64,000 nt of DNA from Hemibagrus wyckioides (taxonomy: Eukaryota > Chordata > Actinopteri > Siluriformes > Bagridae), in NCBI RefSeq assembly GCF_019097595.1, contig NC_080720.1, positions 15,465,852 to 15,529,851 of the forward strand, written 5' to 3'. Each line of letters begins with the position of its first letter. Position 1 is the stretch's first letter. A program made the translations under genes and the position numbers. The notes beneath the pieces are model-generated. The model saw only the letters and a list, made by a program, of their open reading frames with translations, was not told where the DNA came from and did not search any database. Below, piece after piece: positions 35,305 through 49,079 of the stretch.

Positions 35305-35326
35305 CACACACCCACACACACCCACA

Positions 35327-35361
<35 letters not shown>
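35305..35361. repeat. (CA)n microsatellite
   Basis: An imperfect CACACC part passing into a pure CA run. Confidence 0.93.
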
Positions 35362-35365
<4 letters not shown>

Positions 35366-35997
35366 TCTAGTAACAGTAGTAATTCTAATAGCTAGGCCCT
35401 ACCTTGCTCTTGGAGATCTACTAAATAATATATCTTAATCTCCGTGTCTAAAATGTACATGTCAATATGAGTTATTTAAGATCTCCTCAGAGGGTTGGTG
35501 TGTTGTTTTATGTAGCCAGACAAGGTCTAAAGAAAGCCAACAGTAACCTACAACCTGCAATACAATGATGTAACATAGCAATACACAGCAAATATTCTCC
35601 ATTACAATACTTTGTAAAGAGTTGCAAAAATTACATTTTACTAACACAATACGTCTCTAATTAGTAATAAATTAGTATATGTAATACTGTTAAACCATAT
35701 CATCATTAACTACTGAAGAAGAACACAGTAAGACCTCATTTATTAGTTAAGTAGTTTCAATATGTTGCACTTTACAATATAGCTCCAGATTAAAATTAAC
35801 TTACCTAACACAGTAACATTTCAGTAATTAGCAGCAAGATTTATTTTATTATTTAAACTCATATCCGTACAGTTAATAATAAATATATAAAAACAAAATT
35901 CATATATTCATACATTCATACATGAAGCTGTTATGATGCTATGAAGCTGGGCAGTTAAATTTAAAAGTTATCTTCTAATTGCTCAAACAATAAATAA

Positions 35998-36040
35998 AAA
36001 TAATAATAATAATAATTAAAAATAAATAAATAAATACATA

Positions 36041-36082
<42 letters not shown>
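35998..36082. repeat. (AAT)n-rich array
   Basis: Mixed AAT/AAAT repeats with a pure (AAT) run on the right. Confidence 0.9.
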
Positions 36083-36084
<2 letters not shown>

Positions 36085-36464
36085 CTGAACAAAAAATAAT
36101 ATTAGCACACTGTTTGCTTATATAATGAAAATAATGCATGGGATACCATGGTTGTCCAATTTAGGGTTACATTTAGGTGTAGATATAGTGTTAATTAGAT
36201 GTATTAAATGCATTATTAATTATGTCAGTGGAGGGTACTAACAGGACAAGTGTAAGAAAATGTTTACTCCTTTAAATGTTAGTTTTGTCATCATCGTATT
36301 TCTGTTTTTGGCCCATCCCTTTCTCTCGATTTCTCTCATTTGTGATGAACTAGAGCATAAAAAATGAAGTGATTATTCTTATAATAGAATTAACTTATGC
36401 ATACAAGACATTTGCTGCACTTTGATACCATTCTTTCTGCTTGTCACAATAGTTATTTAATTAA

Positions 36465-36467
<3 letters not shown>

Positions 36468-36508
<41 letters not shown>
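36468..36508. repeat. (TA)n microsatellite
   Basis: About 19 TA units. Confidence 0.95.
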
Positions 36509-36509
<1 letters not shown>

Positions 36510-39500
36510 TGGTATACAAGTGACTGATTTCTTTTTGCAATGCTTTCTGAAACCATTTGTGATGTCTGGCCATGCTGCCTCTTTCATGCATCCTTTGCAT
36601 TCTAGCCAGACAAATCAAAAGTCTTGATTGCATTGTTTTTGACGCATTAGAGTGAGAAGTGAAGTGATGAATTGCTTTTTAACAAGCTAGAAATGAGCTT
36701 TGAGAACCTAGGAGTGGAGTACATATTGGGGTGAATGCAAAACAGTGAGGACTCACAAAGGTGTAGGCTTCTGGACAGAGATGTAGATAGATTTCTATGT
36801 TTCAATCACCATTTATTTGATGGCCATCAACATATGCTTTTTGTAATACATTCATGATGCCAATCATGATGTCTTCAGTGTTGTATCATTTCATTTTTAT
36901 TCATTTTGCATATATATGGGATTCATAAGGAGGTAATGTACAAAATAAACACTATTTCATACCTGATACACAATTCATTACCACCTTAGTTTAAACCTTG
37001 AAAATCATGCCTTCTGTTGAAAGCAGATAAATACTTTGATATGATGATGATGATGCAGTGACATTAAATCCATTCATATTGGGTTAGGGTAATAACTGAG
37101 GACTCTTCTGTTTCATGTAATGTAATTAAATAAAACCTATAATGTTGAGTGTCAGGTTATATACACTTTTCATCAAACTCCAGAATTGCTTAATAATTGA
37201 ATGTATGCATTTTTTGTTAATGTGTTATGAAGTGCCAGTTTAGGTTCTACTCAAGTGTTAGCAATATATCTATGTAGATATGAAATTGTATTATACTTCA
37301 TTTTAACGATCATGCTGTGTCGTGATGAATTTGATATGCAGGCTGAGTGCTGTGTGTGTTCTTTACAACACATCCCTGCATGAGGCTGCATCATAATCGC
37401 TCTTAGTTTCTGTTCTGATCTGCTCTGCTGAAGTGTGACCATCATCATAAAATACAGATTAAAGACTAGGCTTCATCGCTTTTTTTCTATTCCCGATCAC
37501 ACTTGGACAGACACACGAACGCGGACATGTGAATGAATGAAAGAATTTGAACTTGCTGTGTCAATGGATTTGAATGACACTCAGATATGCATATGCATTG
37601 TAATTTCAATAGATTTTAAATGTCAATGTACATAGTTTTACTCATTCAAGTGTGATCTATATTTTAAAGCTCTACTGCGCTTTAGTGCTATGTGCATTTG
37701 TATCCTGCACCAAGCCTTTTTTTTTTCATGCTAATCAATCAGAACTTTTGTGCTCTCTGGGTGCCAGTCCCATGCTTAACATCTTTCCATTTTCACAAAT
37801 GGAGGTATCACAAGTATTTTCCATCCATCTCCTGCTCAGCCATTTGATGAGACAGTAAGAAATCTGGTGTTATCTATTTTTCATTTATAGTTTCAGACAG
37901 AGACATCAGCAAAACGTTGTGCACTGCATAATATTAGCATGTTTTTGCATCTCACCATACCTAGCGCAATTGTACACAGCCATGTCTCTTCTGTAGATTT
38001 AATCATACACCTCTAGTGTGTTGTGGAGAATGGATTTGGTTAAGGTGGTTTAAATCTTTTGATGAGAAACGTATCTCCTTGATAAAAATTTCATCAAAAG
38101 AAGTGTTGAAAATGCACAAGATAAAATCTCTTTCTGAGATGAACCAATAAGGAGGCAGAGATAGTATGGGTTTATACTGGGATGGAGTTAAAGCAGTAAT
38201 CACTAATTTGATACACATGAGCCCCACTCTTGATCTGCTAACTTCACCCGAGACCCTCTGGGAAGATGGATGGTAGTGAGTTCAGGTTACTGATTAAATT
38301 AGCTGCCCACCACATCATAACTCCGGATGCTGCACATGTTAATGGTTTAAGTTATCCCAGGGAAAAAAGTCTTCTGAGGCAAAGGGAAGTAATGGGGTAA
38401 TCTCATTTGTCTATTTGAATATGCACCATGAGAAAATGGTTCAACAACAAGTATCACTTCAATACACATGGCATAAGTTGTTTCTTCTTAAAATGGCACG
38501 TTTGCATTATTAATGTTGAAACAGTTGTAAGTCTTTCCTCCGTTTCAAAGTGTAGGTTTAAACTGCTGTCATGCTGCTTTGAATAGTGTATTTAGTTTCG
38601 AATAAGTACTGTGATGAGCTGCGCTTTTTGTCAAAGCTTTTCACCCCTCTTACCGCTGCTGCAATTTACTTATGATTGCTTTATAAATGCATGTTTCTAA
38701 TCAAGCTCTCACTCTCTTATCATCAAAAAGGCTTTTTTTAACGACTCACCCTCCCAATTTCTCAAAACCAATCATCAGACATAGCCAAACAAATGAAATA
38801 ACACAACAATACGACACAACAAAAGCCTCTTTTCAGAGATTGTATGTTTCGAATTGATGATCTGCTAAAGAATGAATCAGGGAGCAAACAAATCATCAGC
38901 AACAAAGGTGTCAAAAACCTGAAAGAACAAGAGCTGCAAACAAGAAACAAAGAAAAGAGAATATTAAATGTTTTGTCTCCAGTAGTGCACATGGTGAGCT
39001 GCAGTGTAGCACAAAGAGAATGAGTAATGTAAGTAAGGCTGAAGATTTTAAAGGGCAGTCATCCCACTGTGAAGTGAACCTCCCTTAAGAATCTCCCTTT
39101 ACATTTCACAGACAGAGACAAGGTTCAGCATTCTCTACCTGAGACACCTCAGGCTTATGGATTTATGGACCTCCCTTCTCTCTTTCTCCCTCTCACTCTC
39201 ATTCTGCTGACCTTGCGGACCTTACATGAAAGCTGAAAGCCACCTTCTCCGCAGCGAGATGAAAGAAGAGAGAATGAAAGGTGAGAGAAATAAGAAAGTG
39301 GATTTGTGAGAGCACTATAAGAGCAGCAGTGAGCATGAGTAGAGAGAAAGTTAAAGCTTATTAGATGAGAGTAGAGACAGGAATTGAGTGAATCACATTT
39401 TTTCCCCAGTCCATTATAGCTCAATCACACAATATCAAAAAATTTGGTTGTGAAACTTTCATGATAATTCAATTTTTGATGTGGAAAAGAAAACAACTTT

Positions 39501-39612
39501 GTCCTTTGTGTGTCGATGGAGAGGTATTTTCATTCTGTCTGCATCTCACAGAATGTGATTTCCTCCCAGCAAAACCTTCTCACCAGGGTATTGTATCCTG
39601 AGCATACAACAT
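36509..39612. other. Unique AT-rich sequence, no gene seen
   Basis: No recognised exon, RNA gene or repeat. The longest open frames are under 100 codons and resemble nothing I know. Confidence 0.5.
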
Positions 39613-39650
<38 letters not shown>

Positions 39651-39651
39651 A

Positions 39652-39746
<95 letters not shown>
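39613..39746. repeat. (CT)n microsatellite, about 134 bp
   Basis: Long CT array with four TTTC/CACT interruptions. It is the longest pure dinucleotide tract in the window. Confidence 0.97.
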
Positions 39747-39750
<4 letters not shown>

Positions 39751-39889
39751 GACTGTTCCACCTTTCTCACCTGCATCACATACACAATTGCACAGCTCTA
39801 TTGATCACCTCTCAAACTCACACTCAGATGGTGAGGCAAGGCAATGAGCAAGTTCTCTCCCTCTCTCCCTCTCTCAGCTGAAACAAGGA

Positions 39890-41807
39890 AGAGAGAAAAC
39901 AACAAAGAGACTGCAGTAGAACAAAACATGCTGCTTTGATTTTTATAGTCACAAAAAGCCCTAGAGTCAAGTAGTAGAATTTATAAAACCCAGTGAAAAT
40001 AGACATATAAAATGCTTAATATGCTACATTTCTGTATTTAAACCACGTTGCAGTCCTCAGTGGAGTACTTGACTTTATGTTACTATATTTTGATGTGTTC
40101 ATCAAACAAAATAACATGATTTCTTTGTTATTTCAAATGCACATTATTGCTAAGGCTTATATACTATTCTTTTGTAGACCAGACAGCTCATAGAATAACA
40201 CATTGGGCTCAATTTTTTGACCAGTAATGAGGCATAAATTCAGCACACTGAATATTTTTGGAATCTTCATGAACATCAGGTACAGGGTGTACCATGACAC
40301 AAATGTCAAAATAAGCTGGGTTAGAGCAAATACATTATCAAGAGGTGTGATTAGGTGTGCTATATCCAATCAAATTGTTTGCACTGATCTTTAAGAACTA
40401 TGTGTACATAGACACCTATTTTAACTAATTTGAATGTTTTTATCAATGAAACTGAATGCTTAGGAGTCACTACCTAGCCTACTAATTACGTGTAATTGCA
40501 CTACAAGCAAACACGTGTTGTTTAATGGTTTGGAAATTAGTTTCTTCGCAAAATACAATCTCTGCCAAGTCTTATTAAAGCCCTGTGCCCAGGAGCTTTA
40601 TCTAGATAATTTGCCTCACACCATCTTTATCAGTGAAAAGCAATTTCACACTTTTTATATAGGCTATGTAGGCATAAAGAATGTACATGTCTTGAATGAT
40701 GTTGAGATTATCTTTTTAGGGCCTTAATAAGCATCAAAAGAGGGAGAAAAACGTGTGGCAAACTGACCTCATGTGAAGTGCAAAGCTGATAGTTCTAATG
40801 TTTCTAAAACCATTCTAACAGATATTGCTGACTATTATGTCAATACAGTACATATATTTAAATATAGCAATGCTGAAATCTGAAGCAATATTATGGTGGA
40901 GATTGAAAAATTTCTATGCAATTCACTCTACATTTACATGCATGTCAAAACTAATGGAAGACTGTAGCACACATGCATTTTTTAACAAAAATGGGTGTGA
41001 AAATTATATTGTGTCAGCGAATCGTACATCCCTCCACACACGTCAGCACAGTGCATTAATTTATCAGCAGGAAAACAACAAAAGAAAAAAAAAAGATCAT
41101 ATCATAGGAACACGAAGGTATTATTCACCATATCATACTTGAGTTGGCACAAGTGTAGAGCCCTTTATACATGAATCCTTTGTTTATATCTAGTGATTTA
41201 CAACATAATTCAAGGCACTGATTCTTTGAGTTATGTGTTTGAGTCATTTACATGGAGCTTGACAAGAAATGTGTGCCTTTATCTTTATCGTTACTGTTTT
41301 CTCAACAGTGTCAATGGCAGAATAAGAAAGGCAAGCTGAGATATCTGGACAAAAGTAATTAAAAAAAACCAGCCACATGTGAGAGACTGGAGTAAACAGG
41401 CTGGTGAGAGATGTCTTCATGGAACTTCATATTGGTGGTCACCTCAGAGTTTCTTAAAAGAAAATATAAAGACAATATGAGTCTTGCAAATGCATTGAGG
41501 GAGAGAGTACCTGTAGCTTTGACAGTAGTGAACAAAAAAAATGTTACACAGACAACTGCATATGGTGTGTACATGATGTGTGTGAGGTGAGAAGATGAGG
41601 AAAGCTGTCTGAATGACTAAAATATGTATTGAAAATATTGTGTCATATGACACAGCTTTTGATGGTTACAGTAGAATTCTCTCTGTTTTCTACCACATGT
41701 CTCATGTATTTAACTATATGAGAATTACAAAGAGAGTAATTTTATATTTATATACTATGTACCTTAACATCAGGGCACATTCTCTTTTTCTTGAGTGATT
41801 TCACCAG

Positions 41808-41810
<3 letters not shown>
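39890..41810. other. Unique sequence, no gene seen
   Basis: Nothing I can support in either strand. Confidence 0.5.
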
Positions 41811-41811
<1 letters not shown>

Positions 41812-41871
<60 letters not shown>

Positions 41872-41872
41872 G
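41812..41872. repeat. (CT)n microsatellite
   Basis: About 29 CT units with one TTTC interruption. Confidence 0.95.
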
Positions 41873-42654
41873 ATTTTCCTCCACATTCAACCTATTTGCT
41901 CGGTGACTTTCCCATCATTTTATTGTTGTCCATACTCATATGTAGTAATAGAGCTGTCAAATGATGTGTGTTTTACAGCCTTGGGCCTGCTTTCACTGGA
42001 AAGAGAGAGAGCGCGAGAAAGAGAAGGAGCGAGAGACAAATGGCTGTGCCTAATTCTGGGATGTTTTATCACTGTCTTACAAAGTCAGAGCGGAGACAAG
42101 TTACAGGCCGATTGCAACACTGGCATGGCAGGAAGAAGTTAATTAAACCTGCACTAACCATGACTATTGTTTATCTAGCTACACACTAAAATTAATTCTT
42201 AGAGACTAAAGTTTTAGCCCTGCCAAACTGATTTGGCTTTAAATAACCACTGTCTGCAGCACAGTTAGATTTCAAGCTGTTCCCCATGTTGCTTATGGCC
42301 TATGGCTGACCAGCATTAGTCACTCGTATTCTGACTAGAAAAAAGACATATGGTTTATAAGCATTATAGTACGTAGCCATTTATCTACATGACTGCATGT
42401 CAGAGTCAAGAGCTTGGTAATATGTTATGTTTTGTCAGAAAGATACAAATTATCTGCTAACTATAAATAAAAAGAAATTGATTCTTTATCCCCTCATACC
42501 TGAGGTGCCCTGCATTCTATTGCTATAAATAAACATATTGTCAAAAACTGCATTTAACTTGCGGTGCAGGTTTTCAATACGTTTCAACTGCAAATAAAAG
42601 GTTGAAAGTTAAACAATTAAAACTAGTGTGTCTCAGATTTTTGGACCCCACTGG

Positions 42655-42790
42655 GTATATACACTCACTGTTCATTTTGAAAGGAACATCTGTACACCTG
42701 CTCATTTCCAATCCACCTATCACGTGGTAGCAGCACAATGCATATAAAAGATTCAGTTAATGTTCACATCGAACATCAATGGGGGAAATG
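42655..42790 (+). mobile_element. 5' end fragment of a third Tc1-like family
   Basis: Contains tatacactcactgttcattt, gtacacctgctcatttcc, aatccacctatcacgtgg and agttaatgttcacatcgaac. This is the terminal repeat and 5' UTR of a common fish Tc1-like family; the rest is missing. Confidence 0.7.
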
Positions 42791-42839
42791 AGGCGTTCTC
42801 TGTGGCATGGCTGCTTGATCCAGATGGGCTGGGTTGAGT

Positions 42840-42891
42840 GTGTGTGCATGCGTGTGTGTGTGTGTGTGGGTGTGTGTGGGTGTGTGTGTGT
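42840..42891. repeat. Imperfect (GT)n microsatellite
   Basis: GT run interrupted twice by GGG. Confidence 0.85.
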
Positions 42892-43750
42892 TATTCTACC
42901 ATTGCAGAGCCCAAGAAAGTATTTTATAAAGTGAGAGTAGATACTCCATCTGATAGCGCATGCAGTGTGGTAAATTCTTGACTTTCCTGGCACATATAAG
43001 TCAGAAAATCCTAAACACTATGTGCTCAGCACTTTCTGCTGCCACACTCTGAAGGGATGGAGGGAATTTTCTCTTCTGCTTCATGGCTTTTCATCCTGCC
43101 TATTTCTATAGTCCTTTGCTCTTTATCCCAATGAGTTTTCATAAGCAGGAAATGCTGAGGTGTCAGAGTAGTAAAACTGATGTGACAGGCGAAGGAATCA
43201 CAGTGAGCAGAGTACAGAAAGAACAGGGACAAAAAGATAGAGGGGAGAGAGGAAGGTCGGTTAATAAAAAACTGCTCTCTTTGCATTTTGACTCTCTAAT
43301 TGGATTTACCTATTATTTGTGTTATTTTTACATAAATGTCGACATATTACAGAGCATAAGGAGTTTATGTGGCCTGTCTGAGACTGAGAAATTTAGACAT
43401 ATTTTCTGAATAGGTTTGTTTTTCTGTAAGAACTATTTTCAGTACTAATGAGAATGAAGTGCTTCCCATTCTACATTGCTTCTGGTGCCAGTGTTTTAGA
43501 TTTAACTATTTATTTCTATTATGCTTGTCAGTTGCACAATAAACTTACGCTTAGACCTTTTTCTCAATTTGTTTACACTTACAAGGTAGGATTTCATGAA
43601 ATTAAAGTTAAAAAAATATTGTTTAAGGTAAAAAATGTTTGTCCATGAGAGATCAGTTTGATGGGGGGATTCTATTCTCTGATTCATGACTCATGAAGGA
43701 CAATTACCTTGCTATAGAAATACCAACTGTCATGTTCCTCTCACCTACAG

Positions 43751-43854
43751 ATGCTTGATGTGGATATACAGAACCAGTGGGATGGTGTGTTGGCTGTGAA
43801 ACGGACTCTGCCTGCTGCCAGTCAATTCCTGTATCTAGAACGTGGACAGAAAAG
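43751..43854 (+). CDS. Orphan exon candidate of unknown gene (104 nt)
   Basis: A 104-nt block open only in frame 0 on the + strand, preceded by a good acceptor (ctctcacctacag) and followed by a weak donor (AAAAG|gtcaat). It would encode about 34 residues, including NQWDGVLAVKRTLPAASQFL then YLERGQK, and leave two nucleotides of a codon. Its composition looks more like coding DNA than the flanks. I do not recognise the family. No partner exons are evident within several kilobases on either side, so it could be part of a gene with long introns, a surviving exon of a lost gene, or chance. Confidence 0.35.
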
Positions 43855-45119
43855 GTCAATTAAGTCTGAATAAAAGAATATTTACTACATGTTAGAGAGC
43901 CACAATCTTTAATATTTAAAACATTGATGAAATACATCTAATGCAATGCAGCAAAGCATTTTTTTACTGGGTCTAGAGTGTTATGTTCATGGTTAGTTTT
44001 TCTTTTGCTACTTTTGTTGTGCATAAACAAATGATGCAACAGTACACAGATGTCCAAGAAAATAACTGTGCAGACAATCTGTCCAGTTACCTTTAGGTCC
44101 TTGAAACAACAGTGCTATTTATAAAATGTACTACATGGGTCACCTGATATATACAAGCCTTTGTATTAAACCTGACTTTCTGCACTTTAACCTTATATTT
44201 TATATTTGATTGTACCTCAAGCACAGAGCTACAATACTTTTGACTCTACAGTTATTATACTAAATTGAAATATACTTCATTTTCCACTTATTTTCTTTTA
44301 TTTTACATTTGCATAATGTTTCCTCAACTTCATTCCTCATTAATGTTTTATTTTTGATTATTAATTTAGCTGCTCTCGGCTGTAATCCTTCCATCGATTT
44401 ATGTTTCTGTGTTTCTCCTGAGCCTGTGTTTGCCTGGAATCATGCAGTGAATACTTGTTCTGTGAAAAGACATGCATAGCCACTGGGAGAAGAGAAGGGT
44501 ATGCCAGCTAACTATGCCAGCCAGAGCTGGCATTACTCAACATGAAACACTAATGAAAACCCATCTGCTCCGGCTCTGAAGTTATTTCAGAATTGGTGTG
44601 ACTTTGAGTATTTGTTTTCAATGTACGCCTGTGAGTTCAGTATTCATGTCTAATTGGAGTAAAATCCAAAGTTAACCCCATAAACTCACAGGAGCCATTC
44701 ATGAGCCCAGACTCATGACTGATTCCTCAGTCTGGTACAAAGATTTCCTAAACATTTTATTGAACTTACTGAGTAATTCATAGTCATTATTTGGCAATTT
44801 AAAATAAATAACAAGCTGAGACAGGGTTAGGGCAATTGCACATTGCTTGGGTTTGTATTTAGAATGTAGAAACCAGAAAATCAGAAAGGACTTTAAGAAG
44901 ATTTAGATGCCAGTTACTTTTCTGTCATTCTAACTTTTCCTCAAATATTAGTAAATGCATTCTATGACATTCTTTAGGAAATTTTCTATATAATGGTGCA
45001 TTTCACTTTGCAAATTTCAGTCTTATTCAGTCTAATATTCAGTCTTCGCTGCAGAGTGAATGTGAATGCCCTAAAGGTGAAAGCAGTCCTCAAATTGTAT
45101 GAGTTCTTTAAACTTCACA

Positions 45120-45120
<1 letters not shown>

Positions 45121-45151
<31 letters not shown>
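45121..45151. repeat. (GA)n microsatellite
   Basis: About 14 GA units. Confidence 0.9.
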
Positions 45152-45155
<4 letters not shown>

Positions 45156-45230
45156 AAATTTGCTGCAAAATTATTGGTACTTAGTTTCCCACCGTGACAT
45201 GGTTAATTGGTAGGCTGCAATACGGAAGAT

Positions 45231-45335
45231 CTAATATCCACACAAAAAGATTGATGAAGAGTGTTGGTCCAAGATCTCCCATAAGGTTTCACCTGGGATG
45301 AGATCTGGTGATTGTGAAGGCCAAAACAGTAATCT
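45231..45335 (-). mobile_element. Tc1-like transposase scrap
   Basis: The - strand reads FWPSQSPDLIPGETLWEILDQ, the PDLNPIE-type catalytic Glu region of Tc1-like transposases. Only about 100 bp remain, abutting the gypsy LTR. Confidence 0.75.
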
Positions 45336-45339
45336 GTAA

Positions 45340-45775
45340 TGAGGGAGACTCAGAGTGGTGATTAGAATCCATAAGAGGTTTATTAACAGAAACACACAAG
45401 CCCAAATATTATAAACAGTAACCCGATCCACATCAAACACACATCACACAAAACAGGCACAGATAAACACAGTCTAAGAGATTCAAAGATGTAGTCAAAG
45501 GCAAATGGTAGATCTGCAGTAAATCAGAATTAAAAATAGGGCTATCAAGGACGGGCAAACAAGGAATGCACTGCAAAGGCCAAACACAGAGATCAGCTAA
45601 AATTTAAAAGTCTTGGCACTCACACGTATAAACAATGAGTGTGAGAGTTCATGTGCTTTATATAACACGTAACATGTGCTAATATAGTGCGTTAGCATAA
45701 GTGGAAATGATCGATACAGAAAAGCTTTAAACTTCAGGTGAAGGCACCCTCTAGTGGCATGGCAGTGAACTGTCG
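45340..45775 (-). repeat. 3' LTR of the gypsy element
   Basis: On the - strand it carries a TATA-like tataaagcacatgaac near 45655 and a poly(A) signal (complement of gtttatt) near 45380. Phrases shared with the other LTR include aagaggtttattaa, aggcacagataaacacagtc and gtgtgagagttcatgtgctt. Confidence 0.75.
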
Positions 45776-47711
45776 ATAGCTGGTGGAGAGCCAGACCATC
45801 TGTCCAGGTTTGAGCATGAGGTGTATGATTGAGTACAAAGTGAGCAGGACCTGACAAACTGCTTGACATTAGAGGATAGATTCCCTTGAACAAAAATGTA
45901 TTTTCTCTTAATTCTGAATACCTGCATGTCCAGTGGTTTCTGAGGTATGCAGCCATTGGAGGACATTCTCTCTCATAATCTGGGGCATATATGTTTTTTA
46001 TGGTTGCACTTTTATAATGTATTTCTATAATGGATTACATTGAGGTATTTTATAAATTCATGTTATGTCTGCTTTGTAATTTTATCCTGATCTTTATGTT
46101 TTAATTAGTAATTTCTCTGACCTTGTTCAGCACCTTTGAGCCAATGATGCTACTATTCCAAATCTCTAATAGGTAGTGCTTTATGACTTCTCACATTGTA
46201 GATTTGTTCAGCTTGTGTCAGTTTTCTGGAAAAGAATGCATGGCTATGTAATTTAGCTGGGTTACCATTATTTTTTTTTAGATTATACTGCTCCTACACT
46301 GTTTTCTGATGCATGATGCTGGAGTAAAATCTGAAGGATTGTGTGGCTCCATCTGACCTCTTGAGAGTGTGGGGTTTCCCTTGAAAGAGGGATGTATCTG
46401 TTTAACCGTTGCGTGATCCATCTGCACACCCCTCTCATCAAGGATGTAACCTTGAAACTTGACAGAAGATTGATGAAACTCACACTTTTCTAGTTTAACA
46501 AACAGGGGGTAGTCTCAGAGTTTCTGAAGGACTGCTCTCACCTGCTGGACGTTATTTTCTACTGATGAGGTATAAATCAATATGTCATAAAAAGGCCTGA
46601 AAGACAGAGAGTGCATTAATAATGTTGTTAAAAAAGCCATCTTCCATTCATCAACTTCTATGATGTGAATTAGAAAATATATGTACTCCAAAGCTGGCTC
46701 ACAACTTAGAAAACAAACAAATAAACTAACAATTAAACTCCTTACCTGTTTGAGAGCTGCTGGGGCTAGAGAGAGATGATATTGGTATTTTACAGTGACA
46801 GCAGTTAAAACCCAGTAATCATAAATGAAAGTGTTTCCATATACAAAATACCACTTAGGCATTAAGAGTTAGAGAGCCTACAAGATTAACACAGGGATTA
46901 TTCAATATTTTAGTTATAGCTTCATCCATAAAGTTACCAGTAGCACTGTAATGAACAGGTGCTGGTACATACTTGTACAAGTGCACCATATTATCTTTAT
47001 CAGTAAGGTTATTATTTTGCTTTCAATCATTAGTGTAATTATGGCATTGGATGAGATGCTTGTGTGGATAAACTAGTTGAGAGAGGGAAACTCATTCTTG
47101 CTTGCTAACTCCATTTGGAGTGTATTTTTTAGACCTCAGCAGAAAACTACTTTCAAAGCCAGCTCATTCCATCCGCTCTCCCCTGCCAGAGATCAGAAGG
47201 GGAGTGCATAATTGGCTGCTGATTGTTTACCTTGTTAGAGAAAGAGAAGGATGTTCTCCTTTTTTCAGACTCGAGCTCATAAGGTCAATCACCTTGTGAA
47301 TTTCTCTTAAAAACTCAGCATAACTTTGGTTCAGCATAATGGTATTGAATATTATGACAGCCCAGGTGAGCACTATTCCAGTAAATAATGACAGTACTTG
47401 ATGGATCTTATCCAACTCCCTGGAAAAATTTGAACTCACAAACATAATTGCACATTGCATGAGGAATTCTTTATGTTTTGCAGGGGAATCAACTCATTTT
47501 TCTGGCAGAAAGATATTCAGATTGAAGTGGCTGGCTTCCAGGAGGGTGTAAAGAATCGGCCTATTCACATTTGACCTTACGTACAGACCCAGGTGATTTC
47601 TTCCAAGATATGTTGAGGCTGCCATGTATAGCTATCCAGTAATTGCCCTTAGGAGGTCATGGCAGATTGAAGATCTTGTACCTCTGCTGGATACAAGGTA
47701 TAAGGCAAAAA

Positions 47712-48310
47712 CGTCTATAATGAGGAAGACTCGGCAGGTGCCTAGGATCCACATGCAAGAGGTTTATTAATACAAATTTCACAAATATCATAAACAATGA
47801 GCAGATCCCAGTCATATACAAAAAAAGGCACAGATGAACACAGTCCAATAAACAAATTAAAAACAGGTTTTCACAGGCACAGGTAAATCTAGTGCCATGT
47901 AGGTTGCTGTTCTTTCAGCTGCTCCCTTTTCAGGGTCGCCAGAGCAGATCATCTGGTCCGCATATTTGATTTGGCACAGGTTTTACGCCAGGTGCCCTTC
48001 TTGACGCAACCCTCCCATTTTATCTATGCTTGGGATTGGCACTGGCAATGAGAGTGCAGGATCCTGCCGCTGGACCTGGCTGTAAATCTAGGTGCATTGT
48101 AAAACAGAAAAATCTGTACAATCAAAATATCAATATCAATCAAAATATAAAGGCATCAACTGAAAAGTAGGAATGGACAAGCATTAGGGCTTTACACTAA
48201 GTGTGAGAGTCCATGTGCTTTATATAGTCTGTTGGTATAGAAATGATCAAAGAAAAAGAGCATTAAAATACAGGAGAGTGTATCTCCTGGTGTGGCAGTG
48301 AATTCTTCAT
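47712..48310 (-). repeat. 5' LTR of the gypsy element, split by a SINE
   Basis: Matches the LTR at 45340-45775 on both sides of an inserted repeat (47893-48081): caagaggtttattaat, aggcacagatgaacacagtc before it and gtgtgagagtccatgtgctt after it. Confidence 0.75.
47893..48081 (+). mobile_element. SINE-like repeat nested in the LTR, with target-site duplication
   Basis: Contains cagctgctcccttttcaggg, tcgccagagcagatcatctg and gacgcaaccctcccatttta, a common fish short repeat. It is flanked by direct repeats GTAAATCTAG at 47883-47892 and 48082-48091. Confidence 0.85.
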
Positions 48311-49079
48311 GCCCAGTGTGACAATATAATTTAGATTATCGTGATACTCATCAAATCATAAAGTGAGACCTTATGCCCTATTGATGGTGCATTGTTATTT
48401 CTGAAGAGATCACTCTAATAAGGAGTGTCATATCAGCAAAATGCTCCCCAAGAAAAAAAGGCCACCAGTTTTCCTTTCATTTGTATACCTGTATTTGTTT
48501 AGCCATACTTATATTTAGCGTTTTGTGCTTTATGCCTCTTAGGACCCATAGGAGGTTCCAGACTTACATTGCTTAAACTTGTGAAGGCAATACCTTTACT
48601 ATTAGTTTCACTGCAGTTACTAACTAATAATGGATTGAAGCTCGTCGGAAAAAACTAAATCACAGCAATTCTAAGTTGTTGTTCAGCCTTAGAGAGATGC
48701 ATCTCCATGTCAGGTTCTTATGATTTCCCTAAACATCTCGGAAATCTCATCGTCTGTCATTGCACACAATTGTGGAGTAGCCATGGACAATCAAAGTGCT
48801 AGCATTGCTAAACTGACATGCTCATGCTATTTTTTTCTTTGCATCAGGTGTTTTCATCAATTTCTGGTAACTAAGTGCACTTGTTCAGTCTATTGCTTGC
48901 TCAGTCCTTTGCCATTTTGAGACTGGATACTGCAGGTCTGCCTGTGTGAGCCATTTGACCTCTGCAACAGATTCTGAATTCAGCTGCACACATAGTTTTT
49001 AACCTTCCCAAGTCCTATACTACCCAATGATATGATCCATCCACTAGCATCCTGTAGCTGCCTGTATCAGATTATAAAC

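Larger units (their letters stand above)
45340..48310 (-). mobile_element. Collapsed Ty3/gypsy LTR retrotransposon
   Basis: Two similar LTRs bracket decayed pol fragments on the - strand. Reverse transcriptase: about 46560-46300 (VQQVRAVLQKL, then LFVKLEKCEFHQSSVKFQG with frameshifts). Integrase zinc region: about 45966-45780 (NVKQFVRSCSLCTQS). The integrase core and RNase H are missing or unreadable, and the zinc-binding part runs straight into the 3' LTR, so an internal deletion is likely. No recognisable gag. Confidence 0.8.

Noticed and set aside
39510..39881. Leu/Ser-rich and Arg/Glu-rich open frames
   Set aside because: Translation of the (CT)n microsatellite on either strand. The same applies to frames at 3307, 34507, 41795 and 17095.
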